Assembly: GCF_014645835.1 (NCBI RefSeq)
Contig: NZ_BMMM01000019.1
Coordinates: 62,001 to 126,000 of the forward strand
Direction of reading: 5' to 3'
DNA from: Streptomyces albiflavescens
GTDB taxonomy: Bacteria > Actinomycetota > Actinomycetes > Streptomycetales > Streptomycetaceae
DNA length: 64,000 nucleotides
The position numbers were made by a program, and so were the translations under genes. This document shows, one piece after another, positions 1 through 8,957 of this stretch (positions are counted from its first letter, which is position 1; each line of letters opens with the position of its first letter). Below the pieces are notes generated by a model. The model made no database searches, was not told the DNA's origin, and was given only the letters and a program-made list of their open reading frames with translations.

Positions 1-239
1 GCTCCCCGGCCACCGTCGCCGAGACCATCGACTCCTTCGTCCAGGCCGACGCCGCCGACGGTTTCATCCTCGTCCCGCACATCACCCCGGGGGGACTCGA
101 CGGCTTCGCCGACACCGTGGTCCCGCTGCTCCAGGAGCGCGGGGTCTTCCGCACGGAGTACGAGGGCACTACTCTGCGCGATCACCTCGGCCTGGCTCAT
201 CCCGACGCGAGCGCGCCGGGCGAACGGGTCGCGTCATGA
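1..239 (+). CDS. FMN-dependent monooxygenase (NtaA/SnaA/DszA-like), C-terminal part only
   Basis: Only the last 78 codons lie in the window; the frame begins at base 3 and ends at a TGA at 237-239. The visible tail has the end pattern of the two-component flavin monooxygenases that act on sulfur compounds, nitrilotriacetate and related substrates: DGFILVPHITPGGLDGF followed by FRTEYEGTTLRDHLGL. In this family the protein is a cytoplasmic TIM-barrel enzyme using FMNH2 from a separate reductase. Catalytic residues and any reductase gene lie outside the window, so the substrate cannot be assigned. The next gene follows after about 36 bases on the same strand but looks functionally unrelated. Confidence 0.8.
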   Translation, partial: SPATVAETIDSFVQADAADGFILVPHITPGGLDGFADTVVPLLQERGVFRTEYEGTTLRDHLGLAHPDASAPGERVAS

Positions 240-275
240 AGGGGCCACGCGGGGCTTCTTGTGAGGGAGGGCAGT

Positions 276-1013
276 ATGAGGCGATCGGCCCGGGCTGCCG
301 TGGTGCTCCTCTGCGCCGGACTGCCGGCGCTGGGGGCCTGCGGTGACGGCGACACCGGCGCCAGGGCGACGAAGTCGGCCACGGCAGAGGCCACGGCCAA
401 CGACTTCGGGTGTCTGGCGGGCAAACAGCTCAAGCACTCGATGACCTTCAAGGACACCGAGGGCAGCGACGTTGACGGCTACGAGACGGGCACCGGCACC
501 ACCGGCATCGTCCTGTCCCACCAGTCGAACAACGACGTCTGCTCCTGGATCCCGTCCGCCGACGAACTCGCCGCGGCCGGCTACCGGGTGCTCGCCGTCA
601 ACAGCAACTCCTCCGAAGTACCGGAGATTGAGGGTGCCGCGGCCCGGCTGCGGAGCGAAGGAGCGAAGAAGATCCTTCTGATGGGTGCCTCGAAGGGAGG
701 CACCGCCTCCCTCGTCGCCGCCTCGAAGATCGAGCCGGCCGTCGCGGCGGTGGTGTCGCTCTCGGGTCCGGGCCTCTACAGCGACATGGACGCCACCAAG
801 GCGGTCCCGGACCTGACCATGCCCGTCTACTTCCTCGCCGCGGCGGGCGACGGGCAGTTCGCCCAGGACGCCAAGGATCTCGACAAGCTGGCGAGGAAGT
901 CCCACGGCGAAAAGCTGAAGATGGTCTCGGGCGCCGCCCATGGAAGCGACATCCTGCTGCAACAACCGTCCGTCTGGGACGAGGTCAAGGTCTTCCTCAA
1001 GACGTACGGCTGA
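276..1013 (+). CDS. Lipoprotein alpha/beta hydrolase (dienelactone-hydrolase-like)
   Basis: 245-residue exported hydrolase. The N-terminus has two Arg, a hydrophobic stretch and a lipobox ending LGAC with the lipidated Cys at residue 22, so it should sit on the outer face of the membrane. A nucleophile elbow GASKGG places the catalytic Ser near residue 139; AAGDGQF and GAAHGSD supply plausible Asp and His partners. A GTG at 261 is also in frame, but GAGGGAGG lies 5-6 bases upstream of the ATG at 276 and would overlap a GTG start, so I use 276. The fold is clear; the substrate is unknown. Family members of this size cleave esters or lactones. Confidence 0.75.
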   Translation: MRRSARAAVVLLCAGLPALGACGDGDTGARATKSATAEATANDFGCLAGKQLKHSMTFKDTEGSDVDGYETGTGTTGIVLSHQSNNDVCSWIPSADELAAAGYRVLAVNSNSSEVPEIEGAAARLRSEGAKKILLMGASKGGTASLVAASKIEPAVAAVVSLSGPGLYSDMDATKAVPDLTMPVYFLAAAGDGQFAQDAKDLDKLARKSHGEKLKMVSGAAHGSDILLQQPSVWDEVKVFLKTYG

Positions 1014-1103
1014 CCTCGGCCGTCCGGTGACCACCAAAGACGCCCGTCCTTCACCTATCGGGGTGAACAACGCCGCACCCGCCGACCGGATACGTACACA
1101 TAT

Positions 1104-1144
1104 CGGCCGGTCCTGCCGACGATGATCGTCGGCGGGACCGGCCG
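1104..1144. terminator. Long hairpin between hydrolase and beta-propeller gene
   Basis: Two 20-base arms match at 19 of 20 positions around a single centre base (1124). The hairpin lies 90 bases after the hydrolase stop and ends 38 bases before the next ATG. It may terminate the hydrolase transcript, or act as a leader structure or operator for the gene at 1183; position alone does not decide. Confidence 0.5.
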
Positions 1145-1182
1145 GTCTCCGCCCTCGCGCACACACGTACCGAGGTGGAGAC

Positions 1183-4100
1183 ATGCGCAGCACGCGCGGA
1201 CGACGCACAGGGCACCGGCTCCTCGCGCTGCTGACGGGCTGTCTGCTGCTGGGGACCGGCGGCACGTTGCCCGCGCTCGCGGCCGCGCCGCTCCGGGCCG
1301 ACCAGTCGACGATCTCGGTCGACAGCTTCCGTACCGGCTGGGACCAGAACGAACCCGGCCTGGCGCCCTCCCAGGTGTCGAGCTCCGACTTCGGCCAGCA
1401 GTTCTCCACCGCGGTGGACGGTCAGGTCTACGCCCAGCCGTTGGTGGCGGGCAAGACGGTCATCGCGGCCACTGAGAACGCGAAGGTGTACGGGCTCGAC
1501 TCGGCGTCCGGGAAGATCAACTGGACCAAGAACCTGGGCGCGCCCTGGCCGGCCTCGGCGATCGGCTGCGGGGACCTGGTGCCCAACTTCGGGGTGACCT
1601 CGACACCCGTGCGCGACCCGGCCACCAACACGGTCTACCTCACCGCGAAGATCAACGACGGTGCCGATGTCCAGCACCCCAACTGGTACGTCCACGCGCT
1701 CGACGCCACGACCGGCGCCGAGCGCAGCGGCTGGCCGGTGAAGGTGCAGGGCGCACCGGTCAACGACCCCAGCCACCCGTTCAACCCGTTCACCGCCGCC
1801 CAGCGCCCCGGCCTGCTCCTGATGGGCGGGTCCATCTACATCGCGTTCGCCTCGCACTGCGACATCGGCCCGTACGTCGGCTATGTCCTCGGCGTCAACA
1901 CCACGACCCGCAACACCACGCTGTGGGCCACCGAGGACTCCGCCGCCAACGGCAAGGCCGGCATCTGGATGAGCGGCGGCGGTCTTGTCTCAGACGGGCC
2001 CGGCCGGATCTTCCTGTCCACCGGGAACGGCATCTCCCCGGCACCGGGCCCCGGCTCGCAACCGCCGGGGCAGCTGGCCGAGTCGGTGGTCCGGCTCGGC
2101 GTCAACAGTGACGGAACGATGTCCGCGCAGGACTTCTTCAGCCCCAGCAACGCCCCGATCCTGGATCAGAACGACACGGACTTCGGCTCGGGAGGACCGG
2201 TGGCCCTGCCCGGTCCGACCTTCGGCACGACCCAGCACCCCCGCCTCATGGCGCAGATCGGCAAGGACGGCCGGCTCTTCCTCCTCGACCGGGACAACCT
2301 CGGCGGCCGCAGCCAGGGGCCCGGCGGCACCGACGCGGTGGTCAGCACCTTCGGCCCGTACGAGGGTGTCTGGGGGCACCCGGCCGCGTACGGCGCCGAG
2401 GGCGGCTATGTGTACACGATCGGCAGCCGGGGTCCGCTGCGCGCCTTCGCGTACGGCGTCAACGGCTCGGGCCAGCCCACTTTGACCAACACCGGTACCA
2501 GCACCGGTACCTTCGGCTATACCTCGGGCTCGCCGGTGGTCACCTCCACGGGCACCACCCCGGGGTCGGCCCTCGTCTGGGCCATCTACTCGGACGGCTC
2601 CAACGGAGCCAACGGCCAGATCCGCGCGTACGATGCCGTGCCCTCGAGCGGGACGCTGAAACTGCGCTTCTCGGCCCCGATCGGCACGGCGTCGAAGTTC
2701 GCCGTGCCCGCCACCGACGGGGGACGGGTCTACGTCGGCACCCGGGACGGCCACATCCTCGCCTTCGGCCGCCCGTCCAGCGGGGCGCTCACGGGCAACG
2801 CGGTGGACTTCGGCAGGGTGGCCGTGGGCAGCACCGGCCACGCCACGGCCAAGGTGACCGCCACCCAGGACGTCACGATCACGGCGGTGACCACACCGTC
2901 GGGCACCCGGTTCTCCGCCGCGCCCACCGGTCTGCCGGTCACGCTGCACTCCGGTGACACCTACTCCGTGCCGGTCTCGTTCGCGCCGACCACGAGCGGC
3001 GCGGACAGTTCCGTGCTGACCTTCACCACCAATACCGGCAGTTTCGGGCTCGGCCTGAACGGCTACGGCACTCAACCCGGCCTCGCGGCCGCCCCGTCCA
3101 CCCTCGCCTTCGGCACCGTGGCCACCGGAACGTCCAAGACCCTGGGCGTGAGCTTCACCAACACCGGCACCGAGGCCGAGACGATCTCGGGGAGCAGCGC
3201 GCCGAACGCGCCCTTCAGCGCCGTCGGTCTGCCCGCCGATGGGACAGTCGTCCAGCCTCAGCAGTCCGTCACCGTACAGGTGAAGTACAGCCCGACGGCC
3301 GCCGGCGACAACAGCGGGACGCTCTCGGTCACCGGGCAGAACGGCACCGCGACCGTGAATCTGACCGGCACCGCGGTGACCGGCCAGGCGCATCTGACGA
3401 TCACACCGACGTCCACCAGCTTCGGCGATGTCGCGGTGGGGAAGTCGGTCACCAAGACCTTCGACATCAGCAACACGGGCAACATTCCCCTCACCATCAC
3501 CAAGGCGGCGCCGCCGGCGGCGCCGTTCCACGTGACCAGTCCGGTGAGTGAGGGTCAGGTCGTCGGCCCGGAGGACGTGATCCACCAGTCCGTCACCTTC
3601 TCCCCGACCGCCCTCGGCTCGGTCACCGGCACCTACCAACTCACCTCCGACGACGGGCGTGGACCGCAGAACGAAACGCTCACCGGCACGGGGACCGCGC
3701 CCAGCAAGGTCACCGTCCCGGCGCCCGGAGCGGGTGGCTGGAAGCTCAACGGATCCGCGCAGCTCTCCGGCAACGACCTCCAGCTCACTCAGACCGGCAC
3801 GCACCAGGCGGGCTCGGGAATCTTCCCCGTCCCGGTGGTCACCGACGGGCTCAAAGCGGCGTTCACCACCGTCATCGGCGGCGGCACCGGCGCCGACGGC
3901 CTCACGTTCGGCCTGCTGGACCCGGCCAAGGCCACCCCCAGCACACTGGGCCCCGACGGCGGAGGCCTGGGCTGGCGTGGGAAGCCCGGCGTGGCGATCA
4001 CCTTCGACACCGCGCGCAACACGGGCGATCCCTCGTCGAACTTCGTCGGCATCGCCACCGGGGAAAGCGGTGGCGCCTTCACCTACGCGGCGACCACCAC

Positions 4101-4899
4101 CAACGTGCCCAACCTGCGCTCCGGCCCGCACGCCGTCTCCGTCTCCGTCTCCGGGAAGACGATCAACGTCTCCATGGACGGCGCCAAGCTGCTCACCACG
4201 ACGGTGGCCTCGCTGCCCCCGACCGCCCTGCTGGCGTTCACCGGCGCCACCGGCGCACGGACCGACATCCACACGGTCCGGGACACGGTCATCACCGCGC
4301 CCTCCTACGCGGTGCCGCCGCCCGGGCCCAACGGGTGGACCTACAACGGTTCCTCCGTGCTGTCCGGCACCGACCTGTCGCTCACCAAGACCGTGCAGAA
4401 CACCAAGGGGTCCGCCGTCCAGGCCACCGTCGTACCGTCGGCGCGGCTGAAGGCGACCTTCACCGCCGAGATCGGCGGGGGCACCGGCGCCGACGGCCTC
4501 GCCTTCCTGCTGCTCGACTCCTCCAAGACGACTCCCAAGGCGCTGGGCGGGGGAGGCGGAGGCCTCGGCTACGCGGGGCTGCCGGGCATCGCCGTCACGC
4601 TCGACACGTACCGCAACACCGGCGACCCCTCCGCCAACTTCGTGGGGGTGGCCACCGGCGGAAACGGATCCCCGTTCCAGTACGCCGCCACCTCGACGGC
4701 CATTCCCGCCCTCAGGACCGGTACGCATGTCGTCGACGTGAGCGTGACGACCGCCGGGCACATCCTGGTGAGTGTGGACGGCACCCAGGTCATCGACACC
4801 GCGGTGACCCTGCCGCAGAACGTGCTGCTCGGGTTCGGCGGCGCCACCGGCGGTTCCACCGACAATCACACGGTCAGAGGCGTCAAGATCACTTACTGA
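1183..4899 (+). CDS. Secreted PQQ-type beta-propeller with HYDIN-like and lectin-like repeats
   Basis: 1,238 residues. A signal peptide (basic start, LLALLTGCLLLG core, cleavage near ALAAAP) marks export. Residues about 60-530 show PQQ-propeller repeats such as VYGLDSASGKINW and VYTIGSRGPLRAF. Residues about 530-840 hold three Ig-like choice-of-anchor D (ASPM/SPD-2/HYDIN) units, each opening with a DFGRVAVGSTG-type motif. Two tandem L-type-lectin-like domains of about 190 residues follow (from about 843 and 1040), both with IGGGTGADGL and ARNTGDPSSNFVG-like blocks. A GAGGTGGAG ribosome site precedes the ATG. No catalytic PQQ-dehydrogenase residues or cytochrome domain are apparent, so a binding or adhesion role on extracellular polysaccharide is more likely than an enzyme; this is inference. 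Confidence 0.8.
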   Translation: MRSTRGRRTGHRLLALLTGCLLLGTGGTLPALAAAPLRADQSTISVDSFRTGWDQNEPGLAPSQVSSSDFGQQFSTAVDGQVYAQPLVAGKTVIAATENAKVYGLDSASGKINWTKNLGAPWPASAIGCGDLVPNFGVTSTPVRDPATNTVYLTAKINDGADVQHPNWYVHALDATTGAERSGWPVKVQGAPVNDPSHPFNPFTAAQRPGLLLMGGSIYIAFASHCDIGPYVGYVLGVNTTTRNTTLWATEDSAANGKAGIWMSGGGLVSDGPGRIFLSTGNGISPAPGPGSQPPGQLAESVVRLGVNSDGTMSAQDFFSPSNAPILDQNDTDFGSGGPVALPGPTFGTTQHPRLMAQIGKDGRLFLLDRDNLGGRSQGPGGTDAVVSTFGPYEGVWGHPAAYGAEGGYVYTIGSRGPLRAFAYGVNGSGQPTLTNTGTSTGTFGYTSGSPVVTSTGTTPGSALVWAIYSDGSNGANGQIRAYDAVPSSGTLKLRFSAPIGTASKFAVPATDGGRVYVGTRDGHILAFGRPSSGALTGNAVDFGRVAVGSTGHATAKVTATQDVTITAVTTPSGTRFSAAPTGLPVTLHSGDTYSVPVSFAPTTSGADSSVLTFTTNTGSFGLGLNGYGTQPGLAAAPSTLAFGTVATGTSKTLGVSFTNTGTEAETISGSSAPNAPFSAVGLPADGTVVQPQQSVTVQVKYSPTAAGDNSGTLSVTGQNGTATVNLTGTAVTGQAHLTITPTSTSFGDVAVGKSVTKTFDISNTGNIPLTITKAAPPAAPFHVTSPVSEGQVVGPEDVIHQSVTFSPTALGSVTGTYQLTSDDGRGPQNETLTGTGTAPSKVTVPAPGAGGWKLNGSAQLSGNDLQLTQTGTHQAGSGIFPVPVVTDGLKAAFTTVIGGGTGADGLTFGLLDPAKATPSTLGPDGGGLGWRGKPGVAITFDTARNTGDPSSNFVGIATGESGGAFTYAATTTNVPNLRSGPHAVSVSVSGKTINVSMDGAKLLTTTVASLPPTALLAFTGATGARTDIHTVRDTVITAPSYAVPPPGPNGWTYNGSSVLSGTDLSLTKTVQNTKGSAVQATVVPSARLKATFTAEIGGGTGADGLAFLLLDSSKTTPKALGGGGGGLGYAGLPGIAVTLDTYRNTGDPSANFVGVATGGNGSPFQYAATSTAIPALRTGTHVVDVSVTTAGHILVSVDGTQVIDTAVTLPQNVLLGFGGATGGSTDNHTVRGVKITY

Positions 4900-4949
4900 G
4901 GGTCCCACCCAATCACTTGCCGAGCACGCGACGGACAGAGGAGAACATC

Positions 4950-5405
4950 ATGCGTCGACGGGTTGCTCCCCTACTGGCGGCGATCGCGATCGCGTCCTGT
5001 TTCGGCCTGCCGCACCCCGCGGTGGCGGTGCCCGAACCCCCGCCGCTGACCGTCAATGTCGCCGACACCGACACGTTGGGGCGTGTCCTCACCGATCCGC
5101 AGGGGCACACGCTCTACCGCTACGACCTGGAGCGCGCCGGGACCGTCGGCTGCACAGGCACCTGTGCGGACACCCACAAGCCGCTGCTCAACCCGCCCGG
5201 CGCCGAACTCCGGCTGCCGCCGGGCATCGCGGGCACGCTCGGCACCGTCACACGGCCCGACGGCGCCCACCAGGTGACGTACGACGGCTCTCCGCTGTAC
5301 CGGTCCACCGCGGACCTCGGACCCGGCGACACCAACGGAGCCGACCTGCACTGGCATGTGATCAACCCTCGGAACGCGCCGGTACCGGCAGGGACGACGG
5401 GCTGA
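4950..5405 (+). CDS. Small secreted COG4315-type protein
   Basis: 151 residues starting at ATG 4950 behind AGAGGAG; a longer in-frame opening upstream only shadows the previous gene. A signal peptide ends near AVAVPEP. The body carries the pattern of the COG4315 secreted-repeat lipoproteins of unknown function: a TLGRVLTDPQGHTLYRYD repeat, a short Cys pair (GCTGTCADTH), a second YDGSPLYRS repeat and a C-terminal LHWHVINP. It has no lipobox. It lies 50 bases after the beta-propeller gene, so co-transcription is likely, and its last 44 bases overlap the convergent phosphatidyltransferase gene. Function is unknown. Confidence 0.7.
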   Translation: MRRRVAPLLAAIAIASCFGLPHPAVAVPEPPPLTVNVADTDTLGRVLTDPQGHTLYRYDLERAGTVGCTGTCADTHKPLLNPPGAELRLPPGIAGTLGTVTRPDGAHQVTYDGSPLYRSTADLGPGDTNGADLHWHVINPRNAPVPAGTTG

Positions 5406-6135
5406 CGTATCCCGCGGTCCTCCGGCCGCCCCGGCGCCACAGCCATGCGATGTCGCGGCCGAACGACCAGACGAGCAGTGCGAGGGCCAGCAGCACGGCC
5501 CCGGCAGTCGCCTCGTGCGGCAGGATCCCGGCGCCCGCGACCAGCAGCACGATGCCCTGCAGGGCCGCGACCGTCTTGCGCGCCATGCTCGGCGGCAGCG
5601 CGGCGTTCAGCCACGGCAGCATCCGGGCGGCGACCACGAAGGCGTACCGCATCGTGCCGATCAGCAGCACCCACGGACCGAGCGACATCGCGACGTACAC
5701 GCTCAGCACCAGGATCAGGAACGCGTCGACCTCCATGTCGAAGCGGGCACCCAGCGCCGAGGACGTTCCGGTGCGGCGGGCGACCTTGCCGTCGACGCCG
5801 TCGAGGATCAGGGCGACCGCCGTCAGGCCGACCAGCAGGGTGACCGGGGGCGAACTCTGGAAGGAGTCCGCGACCAGGGCGGTGACGCCGCCGACCAGGA
5901 TCGCCCGGCCCAGCGTTACCCGATTGGCGGGACCGAACGAACGGGGCTGCGAGCGGCGCAGAGCGCGAGTCAGGACCGCCCAGGTGGCGATCGCGAAGGC
6001 CAGACCGGTCAGCCAGCCCGCGGGCCCCATCCCGATCGCCGTGCCCAGCAGAGCCAGCAACAGGAGCTGCACACCCGCTCCCACCATGGTCTCCTGCGCC
6101 AGGAGCCTCGCGTCGTAAGTGTTGTTCAGGGCCAC
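5362..6135 (-). CDS. CDP-alcohol phosphatidyltransferase family membrane protein
   Basis: 257 residues, several membrane segments. The family active-site signature is complete: DGKVAR followed, after eight residues, by GARFDMEVD, giving the DG-x2-AR-x8-G-x3-D-x3-D pattern that binds metal and the CDP-alcohol. Such enzymes move a phosphatidyl or similar phospho group from a CDP-linked lipid to an alcohol (inositol, glycerol phosphate and others); the acceptor is not readable here. I place the start at GTG 6135 because GGAGGA sits six bases upstream; an ATG at 6153 is the alternative. It is divergent from the oxidoreductase at 6242 across about 106 bases and could belong to the same pathway, which also holds a glycosyltransferase and a flippase-like protein. 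Confidence 0.8.
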   Translation of the reverse strand: MALNNTYDARLLAQETMVGAGVQLLLLALLGTAIGMGPAGWLTGLAFAIATWAVLTRALRRSQPRSFGPANRVTLGRAILVGGVTALVADSFQSSPPVTLLVGLTAVALILDGVDGKVARRTGTSSALGARFDMEVDAFLILVLSVYVAMSLGPWVLLIGTMRYAFVVAARMLPWLNAALPPSMARKTVAALQGIVLLVAGAGILPHEATAGAVLLALALLVWSFGRDIAWLWRRGGRRTAGYVSPSSLPVPARSEG

Positions 6136-6241
6136 CGCACATCCTCCGGCCATATGACAGAGTCGATCAACGCCGCGTACAGTGCGCGGCTTGTCACCGC
6201 TCCGTACGTGAAGATCTGCTGAATCGTTCAGGGGGACGCTC

Positions 6242-7222
6242 ATGGAACTCACAGCTCGCGCCTTCTGGCTCCGGTCGCCCGGGCACGGCGAGATACGGGA
6301 AGTCGCCCTTCCGGCCCCCGTCGAGGGGGAGGTGCTGGTGCGGACACTCTGCTCAGGGGTGAGCCGAGGCACCGAGACACTCGTCTTCCGCGGGGGCGTT
6401 CCGGAAAGTCAGCATGCTTCGATGCGTGCACCGTTCCAGGACGGGGATTTCCCCGCGCCGGTCAAATACGGCTATCTGAGCGTCGGACGAGTGGAGGAAG
6501 GTCCCGTGTCGCTGCGCGGGCGGACCGTCTTCTGCCTGTATCCGCACCAGACGCGGTACGTCGTCCCGGCAAGTGCCGTCACGGTCGTACCGGACTCGGT
6601 GCCCGCCTCGCGCGCCGTGCTCGCCGGGACCGTCGAGACCGCGGTGAACGCCCTGTGGGACGCCGCGCCGCTGATCGGCGACCGGATCGCCGTGGTGGGC
6701 GGCGGCATGGTCGGCTGCTCCGTCGCCGCGCTCCTCGCCCGCTTCCCGGGCGTCCGTGTCCAGTTGGTCGACGCGGACCCGGCACGCGGCGACATCGCCC
6801 GCGCCCTCGGCGTCGACTTCGCGCTCCCCGAGGACGCCGCCGGTGAGTGCGACCTCGTCGTGCACGCGAGCGCCACCGAGGCGGGGCTCACCCGGTCGCT
6901 GGAACTTCTCCGCCCGGAGGGGACCGTGCTCGAACTGAGCTGGTACGGCGACCGGCGCGTCAGCCTGCCGCTGGGGGAGGCCTTCCACTCCCGGCGCCTT
7001 GTCGTGCGCAGCAGCCAGGTGGGTTCCGTTTCCCCGGCGCGCCGGGACAGCAGGACATACGCCGACCGGCTCGCGCTCGCCCTCGAACTCCTCGCCGAAC
7101 CCGCCTTCGACGCGCTGATCACCGGCGAATGCGGCTTCGAGGAACTGCCGGACGTGATGGCGAAGCTCACCTCCGGATCGATACCCGGGTTGTGCCACCG
7201 CGTGGTCTACGACGACGTTTGA
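6242..7222 (+). CDS. MDR-family zinc-free dehydrogenase (BchC-like)
   Basis: 326 residues. The N-terminal domain has a GroES-like opening ending CSGVSRGTE, where classical alcohol dehydrogenases have a zinc-binding Cys; the Ser/Arg arrangement resembles BchC-type members that lack the usual catalytic zinc site. A Rossmann domain follows with VVGGGMVGCSVAAL, whose glycine pattern and downstream acidic residue (VDADP) suggest NAD(H). It is the first gene of a same-strand run through 11484; AGGGGGAC precedes the ATG. Context suggests oxidation or reduction of a sugar or side-chain carbon on the pathway intermediate, which is inference. The fold is fairly certain; the substrate is unknown. Confidence 0.7.
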   Translation: MELTARAFWLRSPGHGEIREVALPAPVEGEVLVRTLCSGVSRGTETLVFRGGVPESQHASMRAPFQDGDFPAPVKYGYLSVGRVEEGPVSLRGRTVFCLYPHQTRYVVPASAVTVVPDSVPASRAVLAGTVETAVNALWDAAPLIGDRIAVVGGGMVGCSVAALLARFPGVRVQLVDADPARGDIARALGVDFALPEDAAGECDLVVHASATEAGLTRSLELLRPEGTVLELSWYGDRRVSLPLGEAFHSRRLVVRSSQVGSVSPARRDSRTYADRLALALELLAEPAFDALITGECGFEELPDVMAKLTSGSIPGLCHRVVYDDV

Positions 7223-7359
7223 GCACACAACAGCCTGCCTGACCTCCAACGACTCCAAAGAAAGGGGAACAGGCAGCTGAACAAGGAGAACGGGGCAGCC
7301 GTACTACACGGCGTGCCCCCGGCAGGGGATCAGATGCACCGCACCTGGAGGGTCGTCCG

Positions 7360-7758
7360 TTGTTCAGCATCACCGTCCGCGATCACCTGATGATCGCCCA
7401 CAGCTTCCGTGGCGAGGTCTTCGGCCCCGCGCAGCGCCTGCACGGGGCGACGTTCCTGGTGGACGCCACCTTTCGGCGCACCGAGCTGGACGACGACAAC
7501 ATCGTCGTCGACATCGGTCTGGCCACCCAGGAACTCGGCGCCGTCGTGAGCGAGTTGAACTACCGCAATCTCGACGACGAGCCGGACTTCAAGGACACCA
7601 ACACCTCGACCGAGTTCCTGGCCAAGGTCGTCGCCGACCGCCTCGCCGACCGTGTGCACGCCGGGGCGCTCGGCGAGGGCGCCCATGGACTCACCGGCAT
7701 CACGGTCACGCTGCACGAGTCGCACATCGCATGGGCGAGTTACGAGCGTGCACTGTGA
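7360..7758 (+). CDS. 6-pyruvoyltetrahydropterin synthase/QueD-fold protein with altered active site
   Basis: 132 residues, the usual size for PTPS/QueD. The start is TTG 7360, with GGAGGG about eight bases upstream. The fold is recognisable from MIAHSF, RLHGATFLVDATF and the C-terminal HESHIAWASY. Of the three zinc histidines in QueD/PTPS, His14 and His28 remain but the third (normally HGH) is Ala30. The catalytic Cys before that motif is also missing (FGPAQRLHG), and the Asp-His pair of the LDHHYLN region reads LNYRNLD. The Glu of the C-terminal strand is kept. Pterin-ring binding may survive while the canonical lyase reaction probably does not. Its stop overlaps the GTG of the next gene (GTGA), so the two are translationally coupled. 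Confidence 0.75.
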   Translation: MFSITVRDHLMIAHSFRGEVFGPAQRLHGATFLVDATFRRTELDDDNIVVDIGLATQELGAVVSELNYRNLDDEPDFKDTNTSTEFLAKVVADRLADRVHAGALGEGAHGLTGITVTLHESHIAWASYERAL

Positions 7759-8957
7759 CCGACACGACCATGGACCAGGCTTCCCTGAACAGGGGCCACC
7801 CCTCCCTGAACTACGTGCCCGTACAGAACGCGGCTCTCAAGAACGCCGAGATCATCCCCATGTCCCTGCGCTCCGTGCACTTCGTGATGCCGGGCGGCGT
7901 CGACGACCCGGCCGCGCCGAGCGGCGGCAACGCCTATGACCGGCGGCTCTGCCTGGACCTGCCCGGCTTCGGCTGGCAGGTCCACCGGCACGCCGTCGCG
8001 GGCAGCTGGCCCAGCCCCGGATCCGCCGCCCGTACGGAACTGGCCCGTACGCTCCGTGACTTGCCGGACGGCACGGTCGTCCTGCTCGACGGACTCGTCG
8101 CCTGCGGTGTCCCCGAGATCATCGTCCCCGAGGCCGAACGGCTGTGCCTCGCCGTCCTGGTGCATCTCCCGCTCGGCGACGAGACGGGACTCGCACCCGC
8201 CGTGGCCGCCGACCTGGACGCCCGGGAACGCACGACGCTCCGGGCCGTGTCGGCCGTCGTCGCCACCAGCGACTGGGCGGTCCGCCGGCTCGTCGCCCAC
8301 CATGGGCTCGCCCCCGACCGCGTCCATGTCGCCGCGCCCGGCGCCGACATCGCGCCGCTCGCCTCCGGCACCGACGGCGTCTCGCGGCTGCTGTGCGTCG
8401 CCGCGGTCACCCCGCGCAAAGGACAGCACCGGTTGGTCGAGGCCCTCGCCACCGTCACCGATCTCCCCTGGAGCTGCGTCTGCGTCGGCGGACTCGGCCA
8501 GGATCCGGCGTACGTCGCCGCGCTGCGCACCCTGATCGAGAAGCACGGCCTCGGCGACCGTCTGCACCTCGCCGGACCGCAGGCCGGCGCCGAACTCGAC
8601 GCGAGCTACGCCGCGGCGGACCTCATGGTCCTCACCTCGTACGCCGAGACGTACGGCATGGCCGTCACCGAGGCCCTGGCGCGCGGGATCCCGGTCCTGG
8701 CGACGGACGTCGGCGGCCTTCCCGAGGCGGTCGGGCGGGCACCCGACGGCGGGGTGCCCGGCATCCTCGTACCGCCGGAGGATCCGGCGGCCCTCGCCGC
8801 GGAGCTGCGCGGCTGGTTCGGCGAGGCCGACGTACGACGCCGCCTCAAGGCCGCCGCGCGGGGCCGCCGTGCCGCGCTGGACGGCTGGGCCACGACGGCC
8901 CGCAGCCTGGCCGGCGTGCTGGGCCGACTGCCCCGGGAACCCCGGAGGGCGGCGTGA
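7755..8957 (+). CDS. Family 4 glycosyltransferase (GT-B fold)
   Basis: 400 residues from GTG 7755, which overlaps the preceding stop by four bases; an ATG at 7731 lies inside the upstream gene. The C-terminal nucleotide-sugar domain has LLCVAAVTPRKGQHRLVEAL, LHLAGPQAG and the retaining-GT motif ETYGMAVTE (E-x7-E) followed by GIPVLATDVGGLPEAV. The N-terminal acceptor domain opens with HFVMPGGVDDPAAPSGGN. The protein is soluble, with no membrane segment. Family members use UDP-, GDP- or ADP-sugars; neither donor nor acceptor can be read. The enzyme implies that the cluster product is glycosylated. It is coupled to the methyltransferase downstream through another GTGA overlap. Confidence 0.85.
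   Translation: MTDTTMDQASLNRGHPSLNYVPVQNAALKNAEIIPMSLRSVHFVMPGGVDDPAAPSGGNAYDRRLCLDLPGFGWQVHRHAVAGSWPSPGSAARTELARTLRDLPDGTVVLLDGLVACGVPEIIVPEAERLCLAVLVHLPLGDETGLAPAVAADLDARERTTLRAVSAVVATSDWAVRRLVAHHGLAPDRVHVAAPGADIAPLASGTDGVSRLLCVAAVTPRKGQHRLVEALATVTDLPWSCVCVGGLGQDPAYVAALRTLIEKHGLGDRLHLAGPQAGAELDASYAAADLMVLTSYAETYGMAVTEALARGIPVLATDVGGLPEAVGRAPDGGVPGILVPPEDPAALAAELRGWFGEADVRRRLKAAARGRRAALDGWATTARSLAGVLGRLPREPRRAA

Noticed and set aside
1990..4908. A 972-residue open frame on the minus strand opposite the beta-propeller gene
   Set aside because: Arg/Gly/Val-rich translation with no domains. It is the usual antisense opening of a high-GC gene and has no ribosome site.
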